This document shows positions 19,320 to 28,981 of a DNA stretch of 64,000 nucleotides, one piece after another (position 1 is the first letter of the stretch; each line of letters begins with the position of its first letter). The position numbers were made by a program, and so were the translations under genes. Source of the stretch: Bacteroidota bacterium (GTDB taxonomy: Bacteria > Bacteroidota > Bacteroidia > B-17B0 > Aurantibacillaceae); NCBI GenBank assembly GCA_020403265.1, contig JADBXZ010000010.1, positions 1 to 64,000 of the forward strand. The letters run 5' to 3'. The notes below the pieces were generated by a model. That model was not told the origin of the DNA, ran no database searches, and saw nothing but the letters and a program-made list of their open reading frames with translations.

Positions 19320-20462
19320 TTAAAACGCTTCTGCAACCAAAATATAAAAGTATCCACCTTCTTTTCCATAGCCATAATCGAGCCTAAGGTTTAATCTTTC
19401 AGCCGGGTTTATTACAAATCTTAGTCCTGCACCAACAGAGTACTTAAGGTTTTCAAATTTTAAATCGCTTTGTTTTTTAAATACATCTCCAACACCTACA
19501 AATGTTGTCATACCAAATCGCCAAAATAAAGGGAAACGATATTCAACTTGTGTACCAACAAAGTTGTGGTCTCTATATCTGTTTTTTGGATAACCCCTTA
19601 ATAAATCATCATTACCAACTATGGATAGATCTAAAAACGGTACTTCACCTGAAGCAAAGCGTGCTTTAGTTTGTAATGCTAATATGTGATTACGTTTAAT
19701 TTTAAAGAATTGATGATAAGTAAAGTTTAATACATTAAAATTATAAGTGCTTCCGATTGCTTTGTTGTAAAAATAACTGGAGATTTCTACTAATTGACCT
19801 TTATGTGAGTTAATGACATTATCTCTGGTATCGTAAACAGTTACTAATCCAAGAGCAGATTGTCTTGTACCTTTGTTACCTGTAATGTTATTAACCAGTA
19901 AACTACTATTTGGTTGATGAACAAAGCCGAATGTTTCTTCAAAATGATAATCAAAACCTAAAAATAAACCATGGTGAATTTTTTTCAGGAAAAGGGATTT
20001 AAAACTAAATAAGTTATACTCATATAGCTCGTTAAAATCTTTGCTTGTTGCGTTGCCAATACCGTAAAAGCGGTCAGGAAAATTACGGAACCTTAGTTCA
20101 CCTTTAAATAGAAAGTTTTCATTTCTGGTAAAAACGTTCCATTGTCCCCATAAATCCAGCTGTTTATTTTGTGTATAATCCCCCAAAAATTGCACATTAG
20201 ACACTCTTGTATCCTTACCTATCGAATCTTTACTCGGCAATTTAAAATAGTATACGCCGGCACCACCAAATGCCCATCGGGTATCTGGAGTAAAGTATAT
20301 GAGTGGAAGAATAAAAAACCCTGATTTTTCGGAATTCACCGTATCACTTAGTGGTTTAAAACCGGGCACACCTCTTTTACGTTTTGGTATACTATCGTCT
20401 GCAGAAGCCTCATGGCTAATTAAGAATAAAACGGAAGTGATTATAATTCTTAAATAGTTCAT
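19320..20462 (-). CDS. Omp85/BamA-type outer-membrane beta-barrel protein
   Basis: A 380-residue protein with a signal peptide (1-21) and a C-terminal D15/Omp85-like barrel. The conserved barrel block LLRGYPKNRYRDHNFVGTQVEYRFPL (about 290-315) carries the RGY-type hallmark; NLRLDYGYGKEGGYFYI closes the barrel with a terminal Phe. There is no room for POTRA domains, so it is a barrel-only member like many BamA/TamA-related proteins in Bacteroidota. The substrate is unknown. It is convergent with the RsbW-like gene, 2 bp apart. Confidence 0.83.
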   Translation of the reverse strand: MNYLRIIITSVLFLISHEASADDSIPKRKRGVPGFKPLSDTVNSEKSGFFILPLIYFTPDTRWAFGGAGVYYFKLPSKDSIGKDTRVSNVQFLGDYTQNKQLDLWGQWNVFTRNENFLFKGELRFRNFPDRFYGIGNATSKDFNELYEYNLFSFKSLFLKKIHHGLFLGFDYHFEETFGFVHQPNSSLLVNNITGNKGTRQSALGLVTVYDTRDNVINSHKGQLVEISSYFYNKAIGSTYNFNVLNFTYHQFFKIKRNHILALQTKARFASGEVPFLDLSIVGNDDLLRGYPKNRYRDHNFVGTQVEYRFPLFWRFGMTTFVGVGDVFKKQSDLKFENLKYSVGAGLRFVINPAERLNLRLDYGYGKEGGYFYILVAEAF

Positions 20463-21020
20463 TGTCTTTAAGCATGAAAGTTACAAAAAAATTAAATGAA
20501 AAATTGGCAAGATGATTTGGGGCGTACTTTTTAGCAAAAACAGTTAAAAAATGTTCGAATATCCTGCCTGTGGGCAGACAGGTTCAACAATTGAAAAAAG
20601 TGGCAGGATAGAAGAATAAAATTTATTAATTTTATGAGAAAGAATTGGAATAGGCTTGGGGTTACAAACCTATTCGCAAACATCCGCCGTGGTGTACTCC
20701 CATCGTCAACATCAAATGAAGTCCCACTTAAGAGGTAGGACTTCATTTGATGCATTCTGTGGATTCGGAGAGATTATTTGCATGATCTGCTCCTTTCCAA
20801 CTCAGTGGATCAATAAAATGACGCCGCTTCGCTTCGTCTGTTTTTATTTCCCTTCAAATCCTTACAAGCATGCTTGTCGGATTTTCCGGAAAACAAAAAT
20901 GCCTCGCCGAAAAGGCCAGGCATTTGTTGATCAGATCGTGGACTCCATCGACATATTTTCGAACTCTTTTGTAATAGATCTGGAGAATTTGAGCAGACTC
21001 AAGCACTTCTTAGTTAGAGA
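20463..21020. repeat. hairpin-cassette repeat locus A (gene-poor)
   Basis: This intergenic stretch has no supported gene. It holds a 15-bp perfect inverted repeat (20710-20724 with 20738-20752), a short palindromic junction (20767-20793, GGAGAGAT...), a larger imperfect inverted repeat (20808-20820 with 20921-20932) and an inner GC-rich hairpin (20899-20921), then a tail beginning GTGGACTCC at 20938. The same pattern recurs at 29.2-29.6 and 32.5-32.7 kb. Confidence 0.7.
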
Positions 21021-21230
21021 TTAAATGCGAACTCCAATAATAGTTATATCATCAACTTGTTCTAGATTTCCTAACCACTCTGAAAATACTTTTTCTAGTA
21101 ATTCTTTTTGCTCTTACATTGGTAAATGTGAATTAGAAGCTAAAAGTTCTCGTAAATTTTTACTCATAAATTTTTTTCCAGCCGGTCCACCAAACTGATC
21201 AGGAAAACCATCCGTGAGTGCATAAACAAC
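21021..21230 (-). pseudogene. C-terminal remnant of a SpoIIE/PP2C phosphatase with in-frame stop
   Basis: The minus-strand frame reads YALTDGFPDQFGGPAGKKF, then MSKNLRELLASNSHLPM, an in-frame TAA at 21114-21116, and then EQKELLEKVFSEWLGNLEQ ending with DDITIIGVRI and a proper stop at 21021. This is the typical end of the SpoIIE-type phosphatase domain seen in Bacteroidota TPR phosphatases. The upstream part of the gene is missing: the frame meets unrelated OmpA-like sequence at about 21230. It is a decayed fragment. Confidence 0.7.
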
Positions 21231-21232
21231 CC

Positions 21233-21448
21233 GACAGCAGAGGTAAGAACGAAGAGAATATGAAGTTATCGCAAAAACGAAGTGAGGCTGTAATGAACTA
21301 TTTTGTGAATAGTAAAATTGAACAAGCACGTATAAAACCTGTTGGCATGGGCGAAACAAATCCTTTGAATACCTGCACGGTTGGTGTGAAATGCACTTAA
21401 GAAGAATACAAAATGAACAGAAGAACAGAGTTCAAGTTCAGTAAGTAG
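21233..21448 (+). pseudogene. C-terminal remnant of an OmpA-domain protein with in-frame stop
   Basis: The plus-strand frame reads DSRGKNEENMKLSQKRSEAV, then MNYFVNSKIEQARIKPVGMGETNP and GVKCT, an in-frame TAA at 21398-21400, then EEYKMNRRTEFKFSK and a stop. This is the peptidoglycan-binding end of an OmpA-like domain, including its characteristic closing NRRTEF. The beginning of the gene is absent. It abuts the phosphatase fragment, so two truncated genes meet at about 21231. Confidence 0.72.
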
Positions 21449-21569
21449 TTTGAAATACAATGTTTTATTTGTTTTTGTTTTTACAATTTAAGATCCTAAA
21501 ATATCAAAGTTAAATCAATTATTTATTTTTAATTGAATCTATAAAAACTATTTCTAGGGTTAAGGTAAA

Positions 21570-22334
21570 TTAAACATTTTGTATTTTTCGTAAGAATACC
21601 AGTAGGTCGTTTTTTTTGGTACGGGAAATGGGAATAGAGGTGCCATCAACAAGTGTCACAAGTCCGCCATCTTTATTGGAATATTTAACAACATAGTTGC
21701 AATTAACTACATAGCTGCGATGCGCCCTGAAAAAATATTCGTTTAATAAGCTTTCAAATTCTTTGATGGGTTTAGATGCTACGAACTGACCTGTTTTCGA
21801 ATGAACTATTGTGTACATGCCAGAAGCTTCTATGTATAGAATATTTTCCATTTCAAAGTAATGTACACCTTGGTGTGTTTGAATGATGAGTTTTTTTGGT
21901 TGAGATGCAGTGAGGTTTTCATTCAGTGCAGTTAATCGTTGATGAACGGAATTACTAAGGTTTTTTTCTTTTTTTTGTTTGAATCTGCTAATGGTTTCTT
22001 TTAATTCATTAGCGTCAATTGGTTTCAATAGGTAATCAAATGCCGCCATTTTAATGGCATTGATAGCGTATTGATCATAAGCAGTAATAAATACAATATC
22101 AAATTCTCTACCTTCTTTTATAAAGTCGTTTATTTGTAAGCCTGAGTAATTTGGCATCTCAATATCTAAGAATACAATATCCGGGTTTTTAGAATGAATG
22201 AGTTCTATTGCTTTCGGAAGACTATCGCCTTCACCAACGATGGTTACTTCTGGAAAAGATTTTTCAAGAAGAGCCCCTAATACCGTACGAGCATGCTGCT
22301 CATCGTCAATTACAATAACTTTAATATTTTCCAT
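21570..22334 (-). CDS. LytTR-family response regulator
   Basis: A 254-residue regulator with a receiver domain (acidic pair at residues 10-11, phosphoacceptor Asp about 57 in FLDIEMPNYSG, Lys in LLKPIDA) and a C-terminal LytTR DNA-binding domain (about 150-250, with FFRAHRSYVVN and GTSIPISR). It overlaps the sensor kinase gene by 14 bp and is clearly its partner. Such pairs bind direct repeats upstream of target genes; targets here are unknown. Confidence 0.94.
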   Translation of the reverse strand: MENIKVIVIDDEQHARTVLGALLEKSFPEVTIVGEGDSLPKAIELIHSKNPDIVFLDIEMPNYSGLQINDFIKEGREFDIVFITAYDQYAINAIKMAAFDYLLKPIDANELKETISRFKQKKEKNLSNSVHQRLTALNENLTASQPKKLIIQTHQGVHYFEMENILYIEASGMYTIVHSKTGQFVASKPIKEFESLLNEYFFRAHRSYVVNCNYVVKYSNKDGGLVTLVDGTSIPISRTKKNDLLVFLRKIQNV

Positions 22335-25257
22335 TTAAAACATATTTTATACTAATAGTTACCTGTGTTCCTGTTTCCAAATCTTCAATTTCAATTTTAA
22401 TGTTAACTTTCATTTTATCAGATAAGTTAATACGTTCTATTCTTTTATTTGTTGCTTCAATAGCAAACGACTTATGTTCTTTAAGGCTCTTAATGTTTAT
22501 TTCATTTGATCGCGCTCTGCCTATGCCATTATCACTTATAATAATATTTAGGCCCATCTGATTGCCATTTATTTTAATGTTTAATGTTTTATCACCTTCT
22601 TTATGAAGCAGACCATGTTTGATGGCATTTTCAATAAAGGGAATGGTAATTAAGGTTGGTATTTCTAGAAAATGTATATCAGTTTCTTTATCAATATCTA
22701 GGTTAAAGTGTATTTTACCTTCAAATCTGCTGGATTCGAGATGCAAATAATTTTTTATAAAGTCAATTTCTTTGGCAAGTAATATGTATTCCTTATTAGA
22801 ATATTCAAGTACTGAACGAATAAGTTGGGAAAATTTTGAAATATCATTATACGCATCTTCACTTTTAGCAGTTAATACTTTCGCCTGAATGGAGCTTAAT
22901 GTATTGAATATAAAATGAGGATTCATTTGCGAACGTATAGCAGTTAATTCGGCAGAAAGCAGCTTTATTTGTGAACGTTGTTTATCTAATTTTTCTTTAT
23001 TTTTTTTATAGATCAAGTGTATGCGCCAGTTGTAAAGTGTTTTAAGTATTGTTATTATTAATACAATAGAAATAATAATGAACCACCATTTTTTCCAGAA
23101 AGGAGGTGTGACCTCAATGTATAAAGTAAACACAGATGACTCTACACCATCTTCATTAATTGCGATTGCTTCAAATATGTAGTTTTTTGAGTCTAATTGT
23201 TGATATTTAAAATTGTATTCTGCTTTTTCGTTTGACAATGTAACCCAATCTTCATCAATGTCTCTTAAGCGGTATTTAAATGTAAATTGATTTTTACTTC
23301 TGATGTTTGGTAATACTTCTAATGTGAATTCAAGGATGTTTTTAGTATACTCAGACGAAAGTTTATTAGGGAGTATCCTTTTGTAAGTACCTTTTATATC
23401 TTGCAATTGAATGGATGGTTTAATGAAATTAGTATCCATTATTCTTTTATACAATTTAATTGAATTTGGATGGATAACTATATAATTGTTGTTTGTTTTA
23501 TAAAAGTCAATAATATGGGAGTCCATTCCTTTTGTTTGATTTAACTTATACACAGTAATGTTTTTTTGTAGATCAAACAACCACACTTGATCGTTAAAAA
23601 GCACATATAGTAGGTTGTTAAATGTTTTTATTGATTTTACATCTGAGTTTGATAAGATAGTGGAGTATAAACCATGCTTTGTTCTTTTAATAACACCATA
23701 ATTACTCACCAGAAAATACAGGTTGTTTTTAGTGTCTTCAACAATTTTAGTGATAACTGGGTTAATTTTAATTTTCGCGAGTAGCTCTTCCTTTATTTCT
23801 TTTTGTGTGGATGGGTTGTATCTGAATAAACCTTTATTGGTTCCTACCCAAAGCTCATGCATAATAGAATCGTAATGTAGTGTATTGATCCAAGTACCAT
23901 TAAATTTTTCAACAATACGATCACCATGAATGATGTTTAAATTCATGGAAGTAGCGCAAAATATGGTATCATTTACAATAGCAATATCCTTAGTTGAAGT
24001 GATAGTATATGTTTTTTCAATTGCAAATGTTTTTTCATTTAATTTGTATAGTTTGTCGCAATAGGTAAATATGTTTTTGTTTTTTTTGTCGTAATAAATT
24101 GATTGTATGTCTGATCTGATATCGTGCTCAAAACATTTTTCAATTTGATAGTTCTCATCAAGGCAAATAAGTTTTCCTTTAAAGGATCCGAGAATTATTT
24201 TGTTTTGACTAGTTTGTATTGCACGATTGACGTAATCGTTTTTCCCTAAAATGTCATTTAAGGAATATTTTAATATATTTAGATCAGGGAAAATATATAC
24301 GCCTTCATTAAGACTACTGATCCATAAATTACCTTCTTTGTCTTTAATAATATCAGACACTTGTGAGCCTTTTAACAGGTGCATTTTCTCATCTCCTTTG
24401 TTATTAAAAAAATATACACCATCGTAACCAACCAACGCATAAATGTTTTTTTCAATTGATTTGAGATAAGACCATTTAGTATAACCTAGCTCAACTTTAA
24501 ATTGTATTGTTGAAAGGCGAATTTGATCCTTTGTATATGTGTAAAGTTTGTTTTTGTTGAATTGATAGATCATTGTATGATCATTAATTGTTACAAACTT
24601 GCATTTACCATCAATATTGTCTGTTGATAGGGTGGTGTTTAGAAGCTTATTGTTGCGATCATAAATATTAATGGCTAATTTATTACTTATGAAGTAAGCT
24701 ACTAATAAGCAACCATTTGATGCCGTATCTATATCCGTTATATAGATATTTTTATTTGAAATAAATATAGGATTTAGAGTATTATCTTTTAAGTAAAAAA
24801 GATTATTTACATCATGAACAAAAGTTCTTTTGTTCAATTGTTTTAAAATAGGTCTACCGGTTATATTAAGGTTAACATGATCAAGAAATTGTAATGTATC
24901 TGAATTCAAAGAAACAAGATCACCAAAAAAGGATGCTGACAGCACCTTGCCGTTATCATCTTCAATTAAATTGTTGAGTGATTTGCCTTTTCCTCTGTTT
25001 TTTATGTGTTTAAAAGAACTTCCGTTATATCTGGTAATTCCTTCCTCATGACCAATATAAACAACACCATTTTTGCTTTGTAATAACGAATAGATCGTAT
25101 TACTTGGCAATCCGTTATTGGTATTTAACTGGTAAAAATAAGGCTCAAAAGTTTGGCCTTTTGAAATACCTAGTAGAATGGTAAATATAAATAGTAAACG
25201 GTTCAATACTGCAAAAAACATCATAAAAATTAAGTTTACAAAATAGGATGCGTGCAA
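22321..25257 (-). CDS. propeller-type sensor histidine kinase (LytS/YehU class)
   Basis: A 978-residue sensor. A signal sequence precedes a periplasmic beta-propeller with two-component-regulator propeller repeats (NGLPSNTIYSLLQ, GNLWISSLNEGVYIF), a Y_Y_Y-type domain (FKYRLRDIDEDW, about 660-725), one membrane helix (about 728-750), a coiled coil and a LytS-type kinase module with QMNPHFIFNTLSSIQ (phosphoacceptor His) and a GHKL ATPase (PFIENAIKHG, DNGIG). The ATG at codon 12 or 13 (about 25224) gives a cleaner signal peptide than the first ATG. It is partnered with the LytTR regulator just downstream. Confidence 0.92.
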   Translation of the reverse strand: MHASYFVNLIFMMFFAVLNRLLFIFTILLGISKGQTFEPYFYQLNTNNGLPSNTIYSLLQSKNGVVYIGHEEGITRYNGSSFKHIKNRGKGKSLNNLIEDDNGKVLSASFFGDLVSLNSDTLQFLDHVNLNITGRPILKQLNKRTFVHDVNNLFYLKDNTLNPIFISNKNIYITDIDTASNGCLLVAYFISNKLAINIYDRNNKLLNTTLSTDNIDGKCKFVTINDHTMIYQFNKNKLYTYTKDQIRLSTIQFKVELGYTKWSYLKSIEKNIYALVGYDGVYFFNNKGDEKMHLLKGSQVSDIIKDKEGNLWISSLNEGVYIFPDLNILKYSLNDILGKNDYVNRAIQTSQNKIILGSFKGKLICLDENYQIEKCFEHDIRSDIQSIYYDKKNKNIFTYCDKLYKLNEKTFAIEKTYTITSTKDIAIVNDTIFCATSMNLNIIHGDRIVEKFNGTWINTLHYDSIMHELWVGTNKGLFRYNPSTQKEIKEELLAKIKINPVITKIVEDTKNNLYFLVSNYGVIKRTKHGLYSTILSNSDVKSIKTFNNLLYVLFNDQVWLFDLQKNITVYKLNQTKGMDSHIIDFYKTNNNYIVIHPNSIKLYKRIMDTNFIKPSIQLQDIKGTYKRILPNKLSSEYTKNILEFTLEVLPNIRSKNQFTFKYRLRDIDEDWVTLSNEKAEYNFKYQQLDSKNYIFEAIAINEDGVESSVFTLYIEVTPPFWKKWWFIIISIVLIITILKTLYNWRIHLIYKKNKEKLDKQRSQIKLLSAELTAIRSQMNPHFIFNTLSSIQAKVLTAKSEDAYNDISKFSQLIRSVLEYSNKEYILLAKEIDFIKNYLHLESSRFEGKIHFNLDIDKETDIHFLEIPTLITIPFIENAIKHGLLHKEGDKTLNIKINGNQMGLNIIISDNGIGRARSNEINIKSLKEHKSFAIEATNKRIERINLSDKMKVNIKIEIEDLETGTQVTISIKYVLNGKY

Positions 25258-25363
25258 TTCAGCAATTTATTCATGCACTTTATAAGAAATATTTAACAGC
25301 TATTAAGGAAGTAAAAAATTACTGGTGCTATAGGTTTAATTTTGAGCTTCAATTTGTTCATTT

Positions 25364-26647
25364 ATGCGCGTGTACTGTATGTTTTTTATGATGTTGATAG
25401 GCTTGATGTCTCAAGCTCAAGATCAATTAGTTCTATTAAAGGATTTTAAGTCCAAATCGCTTGTACCTGCTTCAGTTGTTAATGATAAAGTGGAAGTAAA
25501 AGCAAAGGAGTGGCCTATTACCATAGAATATCAAGGAAATTCAATTTCTAAAATTGTTTTGTTGCGCGCTGGCGTTTTAGAAGAGATCTACCAGCCAGAC
25601 GTTCCCTCTTACCCCTCTTATTTTTATACCAGTGAAAATAGGTTGTGCTTTTTAAATGGATATTTTATTTATTATCGAATGAAAAGTGGTGAACCTGAGA
25701 TATCCTATTTACTGTCAGATAAGGTTGAATTGTTGAAAGCAGCAGAAGGAAGTAAAGTTAGAAGCAATTTAACTGACTATTTTATGCAAATAAGCATTGA
25801 GCAAAAAGGTGCAAAAGAAAGTTTAAAGGAAGATCTGAATGCAATAAAAGAAAAGGAAAAACTCGAAAATTCATTAAAAGGGAAGAGTATTAAAAGCCTG
25901 GAGATTGTATGGCTAACTAATGAATCAGAAACAGGCATGCAATCTAAAATTCAGTTTGGTGTAAAGGCAAAAGATGCAAGTGGAAAAATATTTGCAACCG
26001 ATAATTTAGGCGGGAAAACACCGTGGGAAGATTTTGAAATTACATCCAAAGGAGCAGTTCCGGGCGATGAATATTTAACGGTTGATACGGATGCTTCAAA
26101 AATTACGAACGACATGGTGAGTTTAACAGTAAAAAGTAAATTTCACCAAGGTATAACAGCATCTTCATCTATCAAGTTAGCATATTCAACTCCCGTAAAA
26201 TTATCCTATACAGGCAAACACGGCTGCCCGCCATTAATTAGTGGCACTGGAACAAGAGGAAGCAGAGCGCCTGATGCTGAATTAAATGTTTGTAATAGTA
26301 AAGATGGTCAGTTTGTTTTTATAGAGGTGAAAATTGGCGGTGTTGTATTGCATAGAGTTAAATTAAAGAATGGTGTTGGCTTTTACCTAGATGTTACCGG
26401 AGGTGGGGGTTGTTCAGGAAAAAGCCAAAAGTCTAGTAATGGAGAGAAAGGTGGCGATGGTGGTGATGGTGGTAACATCATTGTAAACAAAAGTGCAAGT
26501 TTAACAGGTGATAATTTGAATTTATATAATTCCGGTGGTAAAGGTGGAAATGGAGGCAAGGGGAAACCTTTTGATGGACCAAGTGGCATGAGTGGGAGAA
26601 GTGGTGATACCAAATATAACACCAAAGCAATTCAATTAAATTATTAA
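25364..26647 (+). CDS. secreted protein with Gly-rich C-terminal tail, unknown
   Basis: A 427-residue exported protein (signal peptide about 1-18, ending SQAQ). The middle is beta-rich and charged with no recognised domain. From about residue 345 the sequence becomes Gly-rich, with repeated GGDGG and GGKGGNGG units interspersed with Asn, Lys and Ser, similar to collagen-like or Gly-rich surface segments. It is followed 23 bp later by another secreted unknown on the same strand, so both are probably one transcript. It starts 106 bp from the divergent sensor kinase gene. Confidence 0.7.
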   Translation: MRVYCMFFMMLIGLMSQAQDQLVLLKDFKSKSLVPASVVNDKVEVKAKEWPITIEYQGNSISKIVLLRAGVLEEIYQPDVPSYPSYFYTSENRLCFLNGYFIYYRMKSGEPEISYLLSDKVELLKAAEGSKVRSNLTDYFMQISIEQKGAKESLKEDLNAIKEKEKLENSLKGKSIKSLEIVWLTNESETGMQSKIQFGVKAKDASGKIFATDNLGGKTPWEDFEITSKGAVPGDEYLTVDTDASKITNDMVSLTVKSKFHQGITASSSIKLAYSTPVKLSYTGKHGCPPLISGTGTRGSRAPDAELNVCNSKDGQFVFIEVKIGGVVLHRVKLKNGVGFYLDVTGGGGCSGKSQKSSNGEKGGDGGDGGNIIVNKSASLTGDNLNLYNSGGKGGNGGKGKPFDGPSGMSGRSGDTKYNTKAIQLNY

Positions 26648-26670
26648 TCAAAAAATAGAAAACAAATAAA

Positions 26671-27864
26671 ATGAAAACAAAACTAATTACATTAGCACTG
26701 GTAACATTAACATTTAATTACGCTAACTCACAAGGTTTGTTAGGTAAATTAAAGGATGCAACAAAACCAAAAGAACCTGCAAAAGTTGAAAAAAAGGCAG
26801 TTCAGATTCCTGACAAAGCAGATGATTTTAAAGATGAGTTCGGTTACTCAGGAAAATATTTTTCATTAGATACATTGTGGTATGAAAAAGATCAATTTGA
26901 TCAAAAAAGAGATATGGATTACGCTTTATCTTTAAAGTGGAAGTTTATACGCGAGGAAAATGGAAATGTTGTTAATAAATTAGAGAGATGGTATGGCGAA
27001 CAGTTAATGGATGCAGGATATAGATTCAATTTGGATGAAAAGTCTTTAGAAAAAAATAACATTGTGATTTTCAAACAAGATTATGGTTCTAATGGAAATT
27101 TCTTTTTAGTAATGCTTGAAAAAGATGTCTTTGGTTTAGCAAAGGTTGATTATTATAAGAATGTAATTATTGAGTATATTAATAGTTATGCTAAAGATCC
27201 AGCGAAATTAGCGGCTTATGATAAGGAAACCGGCGCTGCAAAATTGCAACAGATTTTAAATAAAAATAAAGAGGGAGAAATTAAGGTGTTGCGTGATAAA
27301 TGGATGAAAAATGAAACTTACACAAAAATGATTGGGAAGATAGGTTTTATTGATCAGTATTCTAAAGTAGCATATAACCGTAATGATATAACTGAGAAAC
27401 CTGATGTTTTTATGAGTTCGGTTGAGTTAGGTAAACAATCCATTTTTTACAGGGCTTATTATAAAACTCCTGGTTCTGTATTGTGCTCAGGGTGTGAATT
27501 AAACACTACTTATGAAATTGATGGTATAAAGGTATCACGTGTTGAACAACGAAAAAAGTCATCAAAATGGTCGCAAAATATTAAACAAAAATTTGTAGAC
27601 GATAATTTCTTTACTGCTGCGCCTACTATTGTTAGTTTTCAAGAGAATATAGCTGATTACGCATTTTTATATTGCCTTTATCAGAACAAGGATAAGTTTA
27701 AAGAAGGTAAAACATTTAAAATGAAAGTAACTATCTCAACTAATCAAGAAGGGGTAGATAAAGATGTTTTAGCAGAAGGAACATTAACATTGGTATATAA
27801 AGATGCAAACAAGGCAGGAGTAGATAAAATGATTAAATGGATCGAAGATCTATTAAATGAATAA
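26671..27864 (+). CDS. secreted protein of unknown function
   Basis: A 397-residue protein with a signal peptide (1-20, ending ANSQG), then a Lys/Pro-rich linker and a mixed alpha/beta mature domain. A Cys pair, LCSGCELNT, lies near residue 272. No catalytic motif is recognised. It is the second gene after the Gly-rich protein and is followed by an intrinsic terminator at 27885, which closes the operon. Confidence 0.7.
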   Translation: MKTKLITLALVTLTFNYANSQGLLGKLKDATKPKEPAKVEKKAVQIPDKADDFKDEFGYSGKYFSLDTLWYEKDQFDQKRDMDYALSLKWKFIREENGNVVNKLERWYGEQLMDAGYRFNLDEKSLEKNNIVIFKQDYGSNGNFFLVMLEKDVFGLAKVDYYKNVIIEYINSYAKDPAKLAAYDKETGAAKLQQILNKNKEGEIKVLRDKWMKNETYTKMIGKIGFIDQYSKVAYNRNDITEKPDVFMSSVELGKQSIFYRAYYKTPGSVLCSGCELNTTYEIDGIKVSRVEQRKKSSKWSQNIKQKFVDDNFFTAAPTIVSFQENIADYAFLYCLYQNKDKFKEGKTFKMKVTISTNQEGVDKDVLAEGTLTLVYKDANKAGVDKMIKWIEDLLNE

Positions 27865-27884
27865 TTCAAAGAATTAATTAAAGC

Positions 27885-27916
27885 AAAAAGACCGATGTAA
27901 ATCATTGGTCTTTTTT
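27885..27916 (+). terminator. intrinsic terminator
   Basis: The inverted repeat AAAAAGACC...GGTCTTTTT (27885-27893 with 27907-27915) has an ATG/CAT extension and a T-run, 20 bp after the stop of the 397-aa gene. Confidence 0.8.
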
Positions 27917-27964
27917 GTTTACGATCAGTTTAAACATTTGTGTTGTTTGGCGTGTTTATATATC

Positions 27965-28567
27965 ATGAAAACAACTATCATTTTAACCTGTTTGATATTA
28001 GCAATTATGATCATATCGCAATCCTTTGTAGCAAAGGGTACCAAAGAAACCGAAGCGCATGCTTACACGGTTCTTAAAGTTTACGATCAATTTGAGATTA
28101 GAAAATATGCGCCTGCTTTATTTTCGGGTGTAAAGCTTACTAGTAAAGGCTATAAAGAGTCATCCGGCAAAGGATTTAGGATGTTGGCCGGCTATATATT
28201 TGGAAACAACGAAAAGAACCAAAAAATTGCTATGACCACGCCGGTAGTAATGCAATTAGGGGATACAACTAAAATGTTTTTTAAAGTGCCGGATGGCTAT
28301 AGCATCGAAGAATTGCCTCAGCCCAACGATACCAACATTGTTTTCGAAAAACAAGAGGAAAAGATCATGGCGGCTATTCGCTTTAACGGTTGGGCAGATG
28401 ATGATAAAATTAAACACTACACAGCCATTCTAAAAAACGCCTTGGATAAGGAGAACATACAACATACTAATGCCTTTAGTTTTTTAGGATATAACCCACC
28501 TTATGAGTTGGTAAACCGACGAAATGAAATTGCGGTAGAGTTGATACAGTATTCAAACAATAAGTAG
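27965..28567 (+). CDS. SOUL-family heme-binding protein
   Basis: A 200-residue SOUL/HEBP-family protein. I start at the ATG at 27965 because it opens a good signal or anchor segment (MKTTIILTCLILAIMIISQ), whereas the longer frame from 27905 overlaps the upstream terminator. Visible family features are YDQFEIRKYAPALFSGV, FRMLAGYIFGNNEKN and IAMTTPVVMQ, then AIRFNGWADD. Members bind heme or tetrapyrroles; the role here is not defined. It is a single gene. Confidence 0.88.
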   Translation: MKTTIILTCLILAIMIISQSFVAKGTKETEAHAYTVLKVYDQFEIRKYAPALFSGVKLTSKGYKESSGKGFRMLAGYIFGNNEKNQKIAMTTPVVMQLGDTTKMFFKVPDGYSIEELPQPNDTNIVFEKQEEKIMAAIRFNGWADDDKIKHYTAILKNALDKENIQHTNAFSFLGYNPPYELVNRRNEIAVELIQYSNNK

Positions 28568-28690
28568 ATAATTACTTTAGGAAAGAAAAAAGCTTTTTGA
28601 TTTTAGCTAAGATCAACTTAGTAAGGTTTTGTTGCAGCGAAACTGCAGAAAGCGATTTTTTCAGGAACAGTTATAACTTAGTTAAAAGAA

Positions 28691-28981
28691 CTAATTGTTC
28701 TCCCACCAGTTAGATATTAATTTATTGTGTTTAACAACAGTTTGAGTTGTTGCATTTAATTCTGATCTTAATTCTGTTGCTTGTTCGATCCAAATATTTT
28801 CATAGTTGTTAGCCATTAAAGCATGTTGCCAAGCGTAATCAGCAGGTTGAATATTTATTTTATTTAAACTGATATTCGTACGCACAGCTTTGTAGGTATT
28901 AAATGCTGCTTTTTTTCTTTTTTTAAGATTGGTATTCATTTGTTGTTTTTTGTTCCGCAAATTTCGGTTAACAGCCTGCAT
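28691..28981 (-). CDS. small hypothetical protein
   Basis: A 96-residue basic, helical protein with Lys/Arg-rich residues 8-25 and an aromatic C-terminus (SNWWENN). There is no signal peptide or domain. An alternative ATG at codon 15 would give 82 residues. It stands alone between the SOUL gene and repeat locus B. Coding status is supported only by frame length and reasonable composition. Confidence 0.45.
   Translation of the reverse strand: MQAVNRNLRNKKQQMNTNLKKRKKAAFNTYKAVRTNISLNKINIQPADYAWQHALMANNYENIWIEQATELRSELNATTQTVVKHNKLISNWWENN

Noticed and set aside
20656-21024. Open frame of 122 codons through repeat locus A
   Set aside because: It runs through inverted repeats and junction palindromes shared with other loci, has no domain or sensible start, and its length is explained by repeat structure.
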